DNA of 64,000 nucleotides from Tianweitania aestuarii (GTDB lineage: Bacteria > Pseudomonadota > Alphaproteobacteria > Rhizobiales > Rhizobiaceae), in assembly GCF_018457165.1 (NCBI RefSeq), contig NZ_JAFMNX010000001.1:806001-870000 (forward strand). Reading direction: 5' to 3'. This document shows, piece after piece, positions 56,345 to 64,000 of the stretch (positions within the stretch are counted from its first letter, which is position 1; each line of letters starts with the position of its first letter). The position numbers were made by a program, and so were the translations under genes. Below the pieces are notes generated by a model. The model was not told where the DNA came from and did no database searches. It worked only from the letters and a program-made list of their open reading frames with translations.

Positions 56345-56363
56345 TAAACCTTTCATTAACCAT
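56345..56363 (+). promoter_or_regulatory. CtrA-like site (TAAA-N7-TTAACCAT)
   Basis: TTAACCAT at 56356-56363 is the half-site known for CtrA in rhizobia, with TAAA seven bases upstream, a one-mismatch version of the full TTAA-N7-TTAA site. It is about 260 bases before the histidine kinase start. Confidence 0.5.
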
Positions 56364-56459
56364 GTAAGCTGCTGACTTTGTTTGAGCCGGACGAGAAGTG
56401 TCGCCTTCCGGAGGCGCAGCGCGGCGGAACTGCGCCTACAAGAAAAAGGCTACCTGTCG

Positions 56460-56467
56460 TTAACCAT
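56460..56467 (+). promoter_or_regulatory. Second CtrA-like half-site TTAACCAT
   Basis: This exact half-site lies about 155 bases before the kinase gene. It has no good upstream half. Confidence 0.45.
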
Positions 56468-56621
56468 ACGGGTAATCGGAACGCCGGGAATGCGCGGTTG
56501 CGCCATTTCGGTACGGCACAAAAGGGTCCCTTTAGCGCGAGCTTATCTCTTCCTTAAACGCTGGATGCGACCTTCCCCCTCGATGAAGTTTCGCTCCGGC
56601 GAATGAAGTGAGTGCGTTGTA

Positions 56622-58391
56622 TTGAGTCATTCAGCCCGCAGTTCCGGCGATTGGAAAGCTGGCCTCGTTGCCGCTTGCCGACGGCTGGTGAACGCGCGCG
56701 CCTCCAAGGAGGACGCGAAGCGCCACTTGCGCCTGACCGGCCTCCTTCTGCTTGGACCACTGGCGTTGGCCGCTCTCGCAACGCCTTATCTTTCCGCGGT
56801 TTATTCCGCGCCCATCATGCTGGCGCTGATCTGCGTTGCGATTGCCGCATCGTGGACCACGGTTGCGGCGCTGGCTTCCACCGGGCGCTTCGCGCCGGCA
56901 GCTTTTGCTGCGCTGTTGCTGGGTGCGCTTGGGGTGATCACCGTCGTGGCTTGCGCCGGCGGCGCGGGATCACCGGCCGCCCTTCTTCTGGGTGCTTTGC
57001 CGATCGAAGCCTGGTGGGCCGGCCGCAGCCGCCGCGCCTTGCAGGCCGGCAGCATCGTAGGTGCGGCAGCGCTTGGCACGATCGTCGGACTGCATGCCTT
57101 CAATATGCTGCCTGACGTGCCCGGTGGTTTGTGGCACTGGCTGTTGCCGGTGGGCTATCTGCTGACGCTGGTTCTGCGCCGTGATGATTGGGTCGGCCCG
57201 AGCGTTGTTCTGCGCGATGAGGGCATGTCGGAGCTCGACACGCTGTCGGACTGCGCCGTGCTGCGGCTCGATACATCCGGCGAAGTGCTGAGCGCCAATG
57301 CGCGCTCGAAGGACATTCTCGGCCTGCCGACCGAGCATCTGCTGGGTTCGGCTTTGTTCGACCGCCTGCATGTGTCGGACCGCGTGATCTACATGACCGC
57401 GCTTGCGAACCTACGGTTGACGGGTGCGATGCAGTCGGTGGATCTGCGGATCCGCGTGCCGGATGGCGAAACGGGATCGGCGGTGCACCTCTTCACGGTG
57501 TCGATGACGCAGCGCGCAGCCGATCTCAGCGTTTTCCTGCTGATCCGCAACCGCCAGGATTATGCCGACCTTCTGCGCCAGGCGACGATCGCCACCGAGC
57601 GGGCGGACAGTCTGGATGTCGCCAAGAGCCGCTTTTTGGCAGCCGTCAGCCACGAACTGCGCACGCCGCTGAACGCGATCATCGGTTTTTCCGACATGAT
57701 GATCCAGGGCATGGCCGGACCTTTCGCCGATCAGCGGCAGGCCGAATATGTCGGCATCGTGCGCGATAGCGGTCAGCATCTGCTTTCGGTCGTCAATTCC
57801 ATCCTCGACGTGTCGAAGATCGAATCCGGCACCTATACGATCGCGCCTGAGCCGTTCCGCTTCGAGGAAGCTGTGGAATTCTGCCGCTCGATGATGGCGG
57901 GACAGGCGCAGGCCAAGCATGTTGCGCTTCGGGTTCAGATCGAGCGCAATGTGGGTGAGCTGTGCGGGGACCGCCGTGCGATCCAGCAGACCTTGATCAA
58001 TCTCGTCGGCAACGCCATCAAGTTCACGCCCGAAGGCGGCGCGGTCACGGTTGGCGCGCATCGGCAGGGACGCAAGCTGCAGTTCTGGATCAGCGATACG
58101 GGAATCGGCATCGCCGATTGCGATCTGGCCCAGCTCGGTCGTCCATTCGTGCAGGTGCGCAACGATTACACCCGCCATCACGAGGGCGCGGGGCTGGGAT
58201 TGTCGATCGTAAAGGGGCTGGTGGAACTGCATCACGGCACCTTTGCCGTTGCCAGCAAGCCAGGCGAGGGAACAACGGTAACGGTGACGCTTCCGGTCGA
58301 TGGACCGGATCAAACCTCGATGAACGAGGGAATGGACTGGATGGTGGATCATGGCACGCAAAACGCAGAAACCTACCGCAAGAGCGCGTAA
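56622..58391 (+). CDS. Membrane PAS-type sensor histidine kinase (DivJ/PleC-like)
   Basis: The 589-residue protein has six or so membrane helices in its first 190 residues and a PAS domain (about 205-310). The dimerisation/phosphoacceptor box is FLAAVSHELRTPLNAIIGFSDMM (His about 346). The ATP-binding domain has N box NLVGNAIKFTPEGG, G1 SDTGIGI and G2 HHEGAGLGLSIVKGL. The layout and box sequences resemble the DivJ/PleC kinases of the DivK-CtrA cell-cycle pathway, and CtrA-like sites precede it. The exact member cannot be named. The TTG start at 56622 is weakly supported. Its end overlaps the next gene by 41 bases. Confidence 0.85.
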   Translation: MSHSARSSGDWKAGLVAACRRLVNARASKEDAKRHLRLTGLLLLGPLALAALATPYLSAVYSAPIMLALICVAIAASWTTVAALASTGRFAPAAFAALLLGALGVITVVACAGGAGSPAALLLGALPIEAWWAGRSRRALQAGSIVGAAALGTIVGLHAFNMLPDVPGGLWHWLLPVGYLLTLVLRRDDWVGPSVVLRDEGMSELDTLSDCAVLRLDTSGEVLSANARSKDILGLPTEHLLGSALFDRLHVSDRVIYMTALANLRLTGAMQSVDLRIRVPDGETGSAVHLFTVSMTQRAADLSVFLLIRNRQDYADLLRQATIATERADSLDVAKSRFLAAVSHELRTPLNAIIGFSDMMIQGMAGPFADQRQAEYVGIVRDSGQHLLSVVNSILDVSKIESGTYTIAPEPFRFEEAVEFCRSMMAGQAQAKHVALRVQIERNVGELCGDRRAIQQTLINLVGNAIKFTPEGGAVTVGAHRQGRKLQFWISDTGIGIADCDLAQLGRPFVQVRNDYTRHHEGAGLGLSIVKGLVELHHGTFAVASKPGEGTTVTVTLPVDGPDQTSMNEGMDWMVDHGTQNAETYRKSA

Positions 58392-59157
58392 GCAGCCAGC
58401 AGCCCCGGAGCGGGCGCCGGTCGCCGACAGCTTCGTGCGGCGGGCTGCGGCTGCAGGCGGCGCTGCCGTTGCGCGCAACCCGATGATGGTTGGCGGCACG
58501 ACGGCGTTCATGATCGCCCTGTTTTTCGTGTCGGCGAATGCGATGTGGTATCAGCCGCATTTCCACAAGGGCGCGTTCTTCCCCACGCGCGACCTGCCGC
58601 AAAACGCCTTGCCGCTAGAAGGCGAGGCACCGAGGCAAGCTGAGCCGACCACCGGCTCGGTGGAGCCCCAGGGCGATCCGACGGTGCTGCAGGTGCAGAC
58701 GGTTCTGCAGGACCTCAAGCTTTATCGCGGCGAGATCGATGGGCGGCTCGGCACGGACACGGCCGAAGCGATCCTGACCTATCAGAAGATCGTCGGCCAG
58801 CCGATGACGGGTGAGATCGACGACGGACTTTTGTCGCAGCTCGGCGTTTCCACGAGCACGGCTTCGATCCGGCCAACCGCATCTCCCGCAGCACCGGTGT
58901 CAGACCCGACGACGCGTGCGCATGAAGCGGGGACGGACGCAGTCGTGGCCTCCGGACTGCCGACGCATGAACGCATCAGCCGGATCCAGGCGGGCTTGCG
59001 GGCTTTCGGCAATGAAAGTGTCGAGATCGACGGCATGGTCGGCACCAAGACCCGCAATGCCATTCGTGAGTTCCAGTCGCTGTTCGGTCTGGATGTGACC
59101 GGCGAGCCCGACGAGGAGCTCTACGCCAAGATGCGCGAGATCGGCCTGACCAGTTAA
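58351..59157 (+). CDS. Membrane-anchored protein with two peptidoglycan-binding repeats
   Basis: The 268-residue protein has a basic N terminus (Ala/Arg/Pro-rich), one membrane segment (about residues 47-63, MIALFFVSANAMW) and two PG_binding_1-like repeats. They are at about 108-150 (VLQVQTVLQDLKLYRGEIDGRLG) and about 207-260 (ISRIQAGLRAFGNESVEIDGMVGTKTRNAIREFQ). It probably attaches to peptidoglycan in the periplasm. Its start lies inside the kinase gene, 41 bases before the kinase stop, so translation is likely coupled. Confidence 0.82.
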   Translation: MARKTQKPTARARKQPAAPERAPVADSFVRRAAAAGGAAVARNPMMVGGTTAFMIALFFVSANAMWYQPHFHKGAFFPTRDLPQNALPLEGEAPRQAEPTTGSVEPQGDPTVLQVQTVLQDLKLYRGEIDGRLGTDTAEAILTYQKIVGQPMTGEIDDGLLSQLGVSTSTASIRPTASPAAPVSDPTTRAHEAGTDAVVASGLPTHERISRIQAGLRAFGNESVEIDGMVGTKTRNAIREFQSLFGLDVTGEPDEELYAKMREIGLTS

Positions 59158-59168
59158 GATCAGGCCGA
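59141..59168. terminator. Hairpin at the end of the PG-binding-protein gene
   Basis: TCGGCCTGA (59141-59149) and TCAGGCCGA (59160-59168) form nine perfect base pairs with a ten-base loop that holds the stop codon. There is no T run. It lies between convergent genes and could act in either direction. Confidence 0.5.
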
Positions 59169-59181
59169 CTGCCGAAGGCTG

Positions 59182-60303
59182 TTAAACCAGTTCGCCGAGG
59201 CTCGCGGCGTCGAAGTTCATCATGCCCGCTTCGTCCTGCGCGCGGATCTTCGTGACCCATTGCGGATCGGCGATCAGGGCACGGCCGACCGCGATCAGGT
59301 CGAACTCCTCGCGTTCCATCCGGCGCAGCAACTGGCTGATGTCGCTGCGCTGTGAGTTCTCGCCCTTGAAGGCGCCCATGAAGTCGCTGGACAGGCCGAC
59401 CGAGCCGACGCTGATCGTGGGCGCGCCAGTGAGCTTCTTGGCCCAGCCCGCGAAGTTCAGGCCTTCCGCACCATCCACATCGGCGAATTCCGGTTCCCAG
59501 AAGCGGCGCTGCGAGCAATGCAGAATATCGGCGCCGGCTTCCACCATAGGCACGAGCCAGTCGCTCATCTCGTCCGGGGTGTGGGCGAGGCGCGTGGTGT
59601 AGTCCTGCTGCTTCCATTGGCTGAGGCGCAGGATCACGGGGAAGTCGGGACCAACGGCGGCACGCACGGCCTTGATGACCTCCACGGCAAAGCGCGACCG
59701 CTCCTTGAGCGTCGGGCCGCCCCAGGCGTCGGTGCGCTCATTGGTGCCGTTCCAGAAGAACTCGTCGATCAGGTAGCCGTGGGCGCCATGCACTTCGACC
59801 GTGTCGAAGCCGAGCCGCTTGGCTTCGGCTGCCGAGCGTGCGAAGGCGGCGATCGTGTCTGCGATCATTTCCTCCGTCATGGCAACGCCGTGCTTCTTGC
59901 CGGGAGCAAGCAGGCCGGATGGGCTTTCGATCGGCTCGGGCTGCGCCCAATCGAGGCCCTTGATGACCGTGGAACCGGTATGCCAGATCTGCGGACCCAT
60001 CTTGCCGCCGGCAACATGAACCGTGTCGATGACGTTTTTCCAGCCAGCCAGAGCGGCGTCGCCGTGGAAGAAGGGAATGCCCGGATGATTGCGCGAGCCG
60101 GGACGGTCGATCACCGTGCCTTCCGACAGGATCAAACCGACATCACCCTCGGCGCGGCGGCGGTAGTAAGCGGCATTGGTCTCGCCAGGAATGCCTTCCG
60201 GCGCCATGGTTCGCGTCATGGGGGCCATGACGATGCGGTTCTTGAGATGCAGGGATTTCAGTTGAAACGGCTGAAACAGCACGTCGACATTGGGAAAAGA
60301 CAT
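59182..60303 (-). CDS. NADH:flavin oxidoreductase (Old Yellow Enzyme family)
   Basis: This FMN-dependent alpha/beta-barrel enzyme of about 373 residues reduces activated double bonds. N-terminal VLFQPFQLKSLHLKNRIVMAPMTR and the substrate-binding HGAHGYLIDEFF are typical, and VGRALIADPQW is the C-terminal FMN phosphate region. The start MSFPNVDVL at 60303, with CGGAG ten bases upstream, is preferred to longer forms. The substrate is not defined. Confidence 0.88.
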   Translation of the reverse strand: MSFPNVDVLFQPFQLKSLHLKNRIVMAPMTRTMAPEGIPGETNAAYYRRRAEGDVGLILSEGTVIDRPGSRNHPGIPFFHGDAALAGWKNVIDTVHVAGGKMGPQIWHTGSTVIKGLDWAQPEPIESPSGLLAPGKKHGVAMTEEMIADTIAAFARSAAEAKRLGFDTVEVHGAHGYLIDEFFWNGTNERTDAWGGPTLKERSRFAVEVIKAVRAAVGPDFPVILRLSQWKQQDYTTRLAHTPDEMSDWLVPMVEAGADILHCSQRRFWEPEFADVDGAEGLNFAGWAKKLTGAPTISVGSVGLSSDFMGAFKGENSQRSDISQLLRRMEREEFDLIAVGRALIADPQWVTKIRAQDEAGMMNFDAASLGELV

Positions 60304-60447
60304 AAAGCAAAAGCTCCGTGGATTAAGAGGCTGAGGTATGCACGCGAAATCAGGTGTCAATAATGACAATGTCGGGTTTGACGTCGAAGACGCCGATCAC
60401 GGCGCATAATGGGGGAACGCAGAATCTCATGAATGGAACGGTCTGAC

Positions 60448-60792
60448 ATGCGGCTGACATCGGATTTCTTTGTTTCGGCCCTGACGCGGCGCGTGTTCGG
60501 CGATGGCGGCTTTGCGGCCGTTGTGCGCCGGGGCGCTACGGAAGCGGGGGCCGTGTTCGTGACGACGCGCAACCGCATGGGCGAGGTGAGCCTGTTCGGG
60601 CCGGCACCGCAAACGAGCTATGACGAGAAACAACCGAGCGATCGGCAGTTCTCGCTCATGCTCGCAGGATCGGATGATGCGGCCGTGGAAGCGCGGCTGG
60701 CCAAGGAAATGCGCTTCGATCCCGATATCTGGGTGATCGAGATCGAACCCGGCAGGCTGACGGTGGAAGAGCTTTTGTCCGTGGCTGTTTAA
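60448..60792 (+). CDS. DUF1491 family protein
   Basis: The 114-residue protein has the DUF1491 start MRLTSDFFVSALTRRVFGDGGFAAVVRRGATEAGAVFV and the later YDEKQPSDRQFSLML. The family is common in alphaproteobacteria and has no known function. ATG 60448 has a GGAACGG sequence upstream; ATG 60433 is also possible. Its 3' end overlaps the convergent DUF2336 gene by four bases. Confidence 0.85.
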   Translation: MRLTSDFFVSALTRRVFGDGGFAAVVRRGATEAGAVFVTTRNRMGEVSLFGPAPQTSYDEKQPSDRQFSLMLAGSDDAAVEARLAKEMRFDPDIWVIEIEPGRLTVEELLSVAV

Positions 60793-61709
60793 GCGACCTG
60801 ATGGGCGCGCTGCGACTGCACAGCGTCGGTATTGCCGTTGCCGGCCATGCGGCGGCTGACGCCGGCGAACACGGCATCGGCCTGGTACAGGCGCAGCGTG
60901 GCCGCCGCTTCTTCCGGTGAGATCGCTTCATAGCGGGCCACGAAGGTCTGGATCGCCTGGGCATGACCGAAGCCGGCCGGATAGGTTGCGGCAACAAGCA
61001 GGAAGGCCTGTTCCGGAACGAGGCGCAGCGCCTTCAACACGCGCGACAGATCGCGCTTGTCGGTCGAGGCCACGATGGAATGGGCCTGACCGCCTTCGAT
61101 CTCCAGCGCCTCGGCCAGTGCCGTTTCGAAGAAGGGAACCGAGCCGGTCAAAGCGGTTGCGCGAAGTTTCTCATAAGCAGGATGAGCGGAAGGCTTTTGC
61201 CCAGAAGCAGCGTCGACCGGCTGCATCATGGCGCGCAGGCTGTTGCGCGCGGCTTCGGCGATGTTGGGATTGGCGAGACGCTGGTGCGACAGCAGAGCTT
61301 TCTCGATCAGCACGGCGGTTGGCGGCGTGAGATCCTTGCGCTGGATGATGACGCGGGCATGGCTGGCGCCTTTGCGGCCGACAAGGGCAACGAGATCGAC
61401 ATCGGCCAGAGCCTTGGACTTCAGGAGCAGCGGCGCGGCGATCTCGATGCGTTCGCTGGCAAGGCGACGCACGAGGGCTGGCGGAGCGAAGCTGCTTTCG
61501 CTGAGAACGGCGGAAACGTAGCGCAGCGAGTCTTCCGAGACGCTGTCGTAGAGCTGCAGGCACAGCTCTTCCAGCTGGATGATGTCGCGCCGGCTTGGCC
61601 GCGTCAGCGCGCAGAATGCCGAGATCGCAGCACGAAACAGGCGATCCGCGCGGCTCGCATCGTGCTTCTCAGCAATATGGCGGAAATCCTGTGACGCGGG
61701 CATGTTCAT
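60789..61709 (-). CDS. DUF2336 family protein
   Basis: This soluble helical protein of about 306 residues is recognised by LFRAAISAFCALTRPSRRDIIQLEELCLQLYD and by the repeated-helix (HEAT-like) region SSFAPPALVRRLASERIEIAAPLLL. DUF2336 is an alphaproteobacterial family whose role is not known to me. Start ATG 61709 or 61703 cannot be separated; neither has a clear Shine-Dalgarno. A CtrA-like sequence lies about 60 bases upstream. Confidence 0.8.
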   Translation of the reverse strand: MNMPASQDFRHIAEKHDASRADRLFRAAISAFCALTRPSRRDIIQLEELCLQLYDSVSEDSLRYVSAVLSESSFAPPALVRRLASERIEIAAPLLLKSKALADVDLVALVGRKGASHARVIIQRKDLTPPTAVLIEKALLSHQRLANPNIAEAARNSLRAMMQPVDAASGQKPSAHPAYEKLRATALTGSVPFFETALAEALEIEGGQAHSIVASTDKRDLSRVLKALRLVPEQAFLLVAATYPAGFGHAQAIQTFVARYEAISPEEAAATLRLYQADAVFAGVSRRMAGNGNTDAVQSQRAHQVA

Positions 61710-61770
61710 GAGTTGAAAAAGGAGCCTGAAAGGCGACCGGGCGCCCATCGATCAAATTAGCTGCGAGGCG

Positions 61771-61786
61771 TTAGCAAGCCATTAAC
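61771..61786. promoter_or_regulatory. CtrA-like site TTAG-N7-TTAAC
   Basis: It is one mismatch from the full CtrA consensus TTAA-N7-TTAAC. It sits in the gap between the divergent DUF2336 gene and the 68-aa gene. Confidence 0.35.
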
Positions 61787-61858
61787 TGTCAGCTGGCTCC
61801 ATAGAAAACGGAGGCGTTGCGTCACTTGCTCCTATCGAGATGAGAGGGCTTGCAGATC

Positions 61859-62065
61859 ATGGCGAATATATTGGACTTCACACCACGTGCCCAGTTGAAG
61901 ACGGGCATGAAGAAGGCGGATCGGCATCAGCCGGATGCGCCGGCAGAGATCATCATTTTTCCGGGCATCCGCTACGAGCGGATCAAGGGCGAGCAGGCGG
62001 GGTCTGCGCGGCGCGATGTGGCGCTGCGGCTGACCGGCACGGTGCCGGCCTTGTTGCAGCGCTGA
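61859..62065 (+). CDS. Hypothetical small protein (68 aa)
   Basis: The 68-residue product reads MANILDFTPRAQLKTGMKKA and later PAEIIIFPGIRYERIKGEQ, a short beta-like segment in a basic context. GAGAGGG upstream of ATG 61859 gives it a plausible ribosome-binding site. I know no family for it. It is convergent with the DUF1254-like gene. Confidence 0.6.
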   Translation: MANILDFTPRAQLKTGMKKADRHQPDAPAEIIIFPGIRYERIKGEQAGSARRDVALRLTGTVPALLQR

Positions 62066-62069
62066 GGCT

Positions 62070-62618
62070 TCAGCCCAGCGGCTCGCAGTCGAGGTCGCGG
62101 AAGAAGCGGTCGGCGACGCCGGTCCAGCTTTGGTTGGGCACAAGCGCGCGCACGAGCACGATGCCCTGGCTGGTCGTGCTTTCGATGAACACGGCACGCT
62201 CGAGCTCGGGCGGCATGGCGCGACGCATTTCGATCATCTGCATGGGCGACAGGATCACCACGTCGAGCGACCCGGTGGCGGAAGCGCGATCGGTGAGGCT
62301 GTAGGTGGTCTGGCCGGCGCGGTCGTGGATCGACAGGCTCCAGAACGGCAGCTGATGCGGCGTGGACAGTTTCAGCCCGCCATCATCCAGATCGAAGCGG
62401 CAGGCGGCGGCGCGAAACAGCGGATCGCCATCGCGCACCAGCGGCACGACATCGGCACCGGAACCCGTGGCCGGCGTGACCTGATAAAGCTCGCCGGCAG
62501 CTTCCAGCTGGCTCCAGGCATCGCGGCTGGTGGTGGTGGGAATGAGAAACAGGATCGCGATGTGGATGATCGCGGCACCCACCAGGCCAACGAGGATCGC
62601 GTAAAGCAGCTTACCCAT
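62070..62618 (-). CDS. DUF1254-like membrane-anchored protein
   Basis: The 182-residue protein has one N-terminal membrane helix (about residues 4-24) and a periplasmic beta-rich domain (DPLFRAAACRFDLDDGGLKLS, PFWSLSIHDRAGQTTYSL). It resembles the short DUF1254-type proteins that rhizobia encode next to a DUF1214 partner. ATG 62618 overlaps the partner stop by eight bases. Function unknown. Confidence 0.65.
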   Translation of the reverse strand: MGKLLYAILVGLVGAAIIHIAILFLIPTTTSRDAWSQLEAAGELYQVTPATGSGADVVPLVRDGDPLFRAAACRFDLDDGGLKLSTPHQLPFWSLSIHDRAGQTTYSLTDRASATGSLDVVILSPMQMIEMRRAMPPELERAVFIESTTSQGIVLVRALVPNQSWTGVADRFFRDLDCEPLG

Positions 62619-63198
62619 CGCAGGCAATCCGGCGAATGGAAGGAAGCACGCTGTCGGTGAGGTCGGTTCGGTTGGCGATCGGCGTGTCGTAGAGCGTCAG
62701 AACGAGCTGCATCGAGCCGGTGCCGGAAACGGGCAGCCAGTTTCCGGCAACAGGCTCGGCGCCGACTTCCAGAACAAAGCGCGTCGTTTCGGCTTCGCGC
62801 AGAATGGCCAGCGAACTGGTCGCGGCGGCGCGCTCGCCGATGCCATCGAGCAGCGCGTGTTTTTCATCCGTGGCATAGAGCGTCCAGAAGCGAGCCGGCG
62901 GCGTTTCGCCTTCAACTCGATAACGGCACCGGATGCTGAGCGGCTGGTTCTCCGTATCTTCTGACGCGCGGAACTCCACGCCTTCGGCGCGACCAAGCGC
63001 CAGCCCGCCTTCGCGGGCATAACGCGCCTGCATGTAGGGATCGGCATCGGGCGTGCCGATATCGGGGAAGGCCACCCACGGGCCGACGTGGATCGCGCCG
63101 AAGCTCGCGCTGTGGTTGAGCGCATAAAGCACGCTGCCAGCACCGCCGCCGATGGCGATGGCGAGAGCGAGACAAACGAGAAGAACGGTTTTCAGCAT
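62611..63198 (-). CDS. DUF1214-like membrane-anchored protein
   Basis: The 195-residue protein has an N-terminal helix (about 1-25) and a periplasmic domain with the DUF1214 pattern: FWTLYATDEKHALLD, then GNWLPVSGTGSMQLVLTLYDTPIAN. It is translated just ahead of, and overlaps, the DUF1254-like gene, so the pair probably forms one complex. They lie beside the PBP1A gene on the same strand. Function unknown. Confidence 0.72.
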   Translation of the reverse strand: MLKTVLLVCLALAIAIGGGAGSVLYALNHSASFGAIHVGPWVAFPDIGTPDADPYMQARYAREGGLALGRAEGVEFRASEDTENQPLSIRCRYRVEGETPPARFWTLYATDEKHALLDGIGERAAATSSLAILREAETTRFVLEVGAEPVAGNWLPVSGTGSMQLVLTLYDTPIANRTDLTDSVLPSIRRIACDG

Positions 63199-63279
63199 GC
63201 AGACGCCGTGGCGAGGTGTCCCGCCTTAGCGTGAGCCGGGTTGCCGCCGCAAGCGGCGTGATGGGTCAAGCCGCAGGCC

Positions 63280-64000
63280 TCAAAGAGCGGACAGCTTGCC
63301 GCTGGCCGAGACCTGAGCCGGCGCCGCGCCCGAGAAGGCGGCTTCGATTTCGGCCAGAACCCGTGTCGTGTCGGGCGACAGAATGCGCGGGGGTTCGCCG
63401 ATCGTGCTGTCGCCGGCCGATGATGCGATGCTGGCGATCGCCTGGTCGTCGGCGGGCTTGTCGATGAACGGCTTCTCAAGGCCGGGGATCGGTTTCACTT
63501 CCACATTGCGATGCGCATAGGCCATCAGGCGCTGCCAGACCATGGCGGGCAGGGAGCCGCCGGTCATCTCGTTGGAGGAGGTGAAGTCGTCATTGCCGAG
63601 CCAGACGGCGGCGAGATAGTTGCCGGTGAAGCCGACATACCAGGCGTCGCGATAAGCCTGCGTCGTGCCCGACTTGCCGCCCGAACGAATGCCGGGCAGG
63701 GCGGCGCGCCGGCCGGTGCCGATTTCCGGAACCTGCGCGAGCATCGTGTTCATCGACGCGGTCGCCTGTTCGGACAGAACACGGTGCGGCGGCGGCGCGT
63801 CACGGTCGTGATCGTAGAACACCTTGCCGGAATGGTTGGACAGCTGCGTGATGCCGTGGCGCATGCCGGCATAACCACCATTGGCAAAGACCTCGTAGCC
63901 GGTTGCCTGATCCATCACGGTCATGCCGGATGTACCGAGCACCATCGTCTTGTGGCCTTCGAGCTTCGATTCCACGCCGAAGGATTCCGCCATCGCCTTG
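63280..64000 (-). CDS. Penicillin-binding protein 1A-type (C-terminal part, cut by window edge)
   Basis: The last 240 or so residues of a class A penicillin-binding protein are visible, and the frame runs on past the right edge. The KTG-type motif is GGKSGTTQAYRDAWYVGF, and MTVMDQATGYEVFANGGYAG is the transpeptidase segment before it. It ends with a Pro/Ala-rich tail. Class A PBPs polymerise and cross-link peptidoglycan. The glycosyltransferase domain and the SxxK and SxN motifs lie outside. Confidence 0.92.
   Translation of the reverse strand, partial: KAMAESFGVESKLEGHKTMVLGTSGMTVMDQATGYEVFANGGYAGMRHGITQLSNHSGKVFYDHDRDAPPPHRVLSEQATASMNTMLAQVPEIGTGRRAALPGIRSGGKSGTTQAYRDAWYVGFTGNYLAAVWLGNDDFTSSNEMTGGSLPAMVWQRLMAYAHRNVEVKPIPGLEKPFIDKPADDQAIASIASSAGDSTIGEPPRILSPDTTRVLAEIEAAFSGAAPAQVSASGKLSAL

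Larger units (their letters stand above)
56181..56621. other. 441-bp intergenic region with two CtrA-like motifs
   Basis: No convincing gene is found in this gap between divergent genes. An open frame from 56382 to 56606 (TTG start) has no ribosome-binding site and an Arg-rich, shadow-like composition. The gap carries two TTAACCAT motifs, at 56356-56363 and 56460-56467, listed separately. Confidence 0.7.

Noticed and set aside
56382-56606. 74-codon frame in the gap before the histidine kinase
   Set aside because: TTG start without Shine-Dalgarno and Arg/Ser-rich composition; the gap looks regulatory.

Overview
The window is about 60% GC chromosomal DNA from an alphaproteobacterium, most likely of the order Hyphomicrobiales (Rhizobiales). 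The evidence is the combination of a MucR/Ros-type zinc-finger regulator, a betI-betC-betA-betB choline-sulfate/choline operon, a glgC-glgA-pgm-glgX cluster, a Pha/Mrp-type Na+(K+)/H+ antiporter, a Rhizobium etli-type asparaginase, TTAACCAT (CtrA-like) motifs and several alphaproteobacterial families (DUF1491, DUF2336, DUF3750, DUF5330, DUF6456, TIGR03808). The genus cannot be fixed from the sequence alone. No insertion sequence, prophage, CRISPR array or clear pseudogene was seen, and the text reads as ordinary dense chromosome. Both window edges cut a gene: glgP on the left and a class A penicillin-binding protein on the right.

Layout. 0-8.5 kb: glycogen metabolism (glgP, then glgC-glgA-pgm-glgX with overlapping or short junctions). 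8.5-10.9 kb: a TadG-like/TadE-like pair on the minus strand. 10.9-13.2 kb: tRNA-Pro(CGG), two tiny membrane proteins, an L,D-transpeptidase and a small conserved protein. 13.3-17.1 kb: sulfate ABC transporter (binding protein, CysT, CysW, CysA). 17.3-21.1 kb: phosphomannomutase plus a mannose-1-phosphate guanylyltransferase fused to an AGE-type isomerase, a GDP-mannose supply unit. 21.1-21.8 kb: HigBA-like toxin-antitoxin pair. 21.8-28.5 kb: bet operon (betI, betC, a GST, betA, an L,D-transpeptidase lipoprotein, betB). 28.6-31.8 kb: DUF3750 protein, asparaginase, Tat-exported beta-helix protein. 31.9-32.6 kb: Doc toxin with an AbrB-type antitoxin. 32.7-36.2 kb: the two methylmalonyl-CoA mutase subunits.

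36.5-46.7 kb: HerA-like ATPase, a second L,D-transpeptidase lipoprotein, haloacid dehalogenase, branched-chain aminotransferase, Fe/Mn superoxide dismutase, cytochrome c', dihaem cytochrome c, a DHA2 multidrug exporter and oligopeptidase B. 46.9-52.8 kb: complete seven-gene mnhABCDEFG antiporter operon. 53.0-55.2 kb: MucR, a small helical protein, a DnaA-domain-IV-only protein and a DUF6456 protein. 55.2-64 kb: SufE, DUF5330 protein, a membrane PAS histidine kinase preceded by CtrA-like sites and overlapping a peptidoglycan-binding-domain protein, an OYE-family flavin oxidoreductase, DUF1491, DUF2336, a 68-residue protein, a DUF1254/DUF1214-like pair and the PBP1A end.

Themes. Osmotic, ionic and sulfur handling recur: choline-O-sulfate degradation, sulfate uptake and the Mrp antiporter. 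Cell-envelope synthesis recurs too: three L,D-transpeptidases, a class A PBP, PG-binding domains and GDP-mannose supply. The most unusual items are (1) an AbrB-type Doc antitoxin that carries two copies of the same 21-residue helix, one on each side of its DNA-binding domain, (2) a stand-alone DnaA DNA-binding domain coupled to a DUF6456 protein, (3) the glutathione transferase and cell-wall enzyme inside the bet operon, and (4) toxin-antitoxin and betI promoters whose geometry predicts leaderless or nearly leaderless mRNAs.
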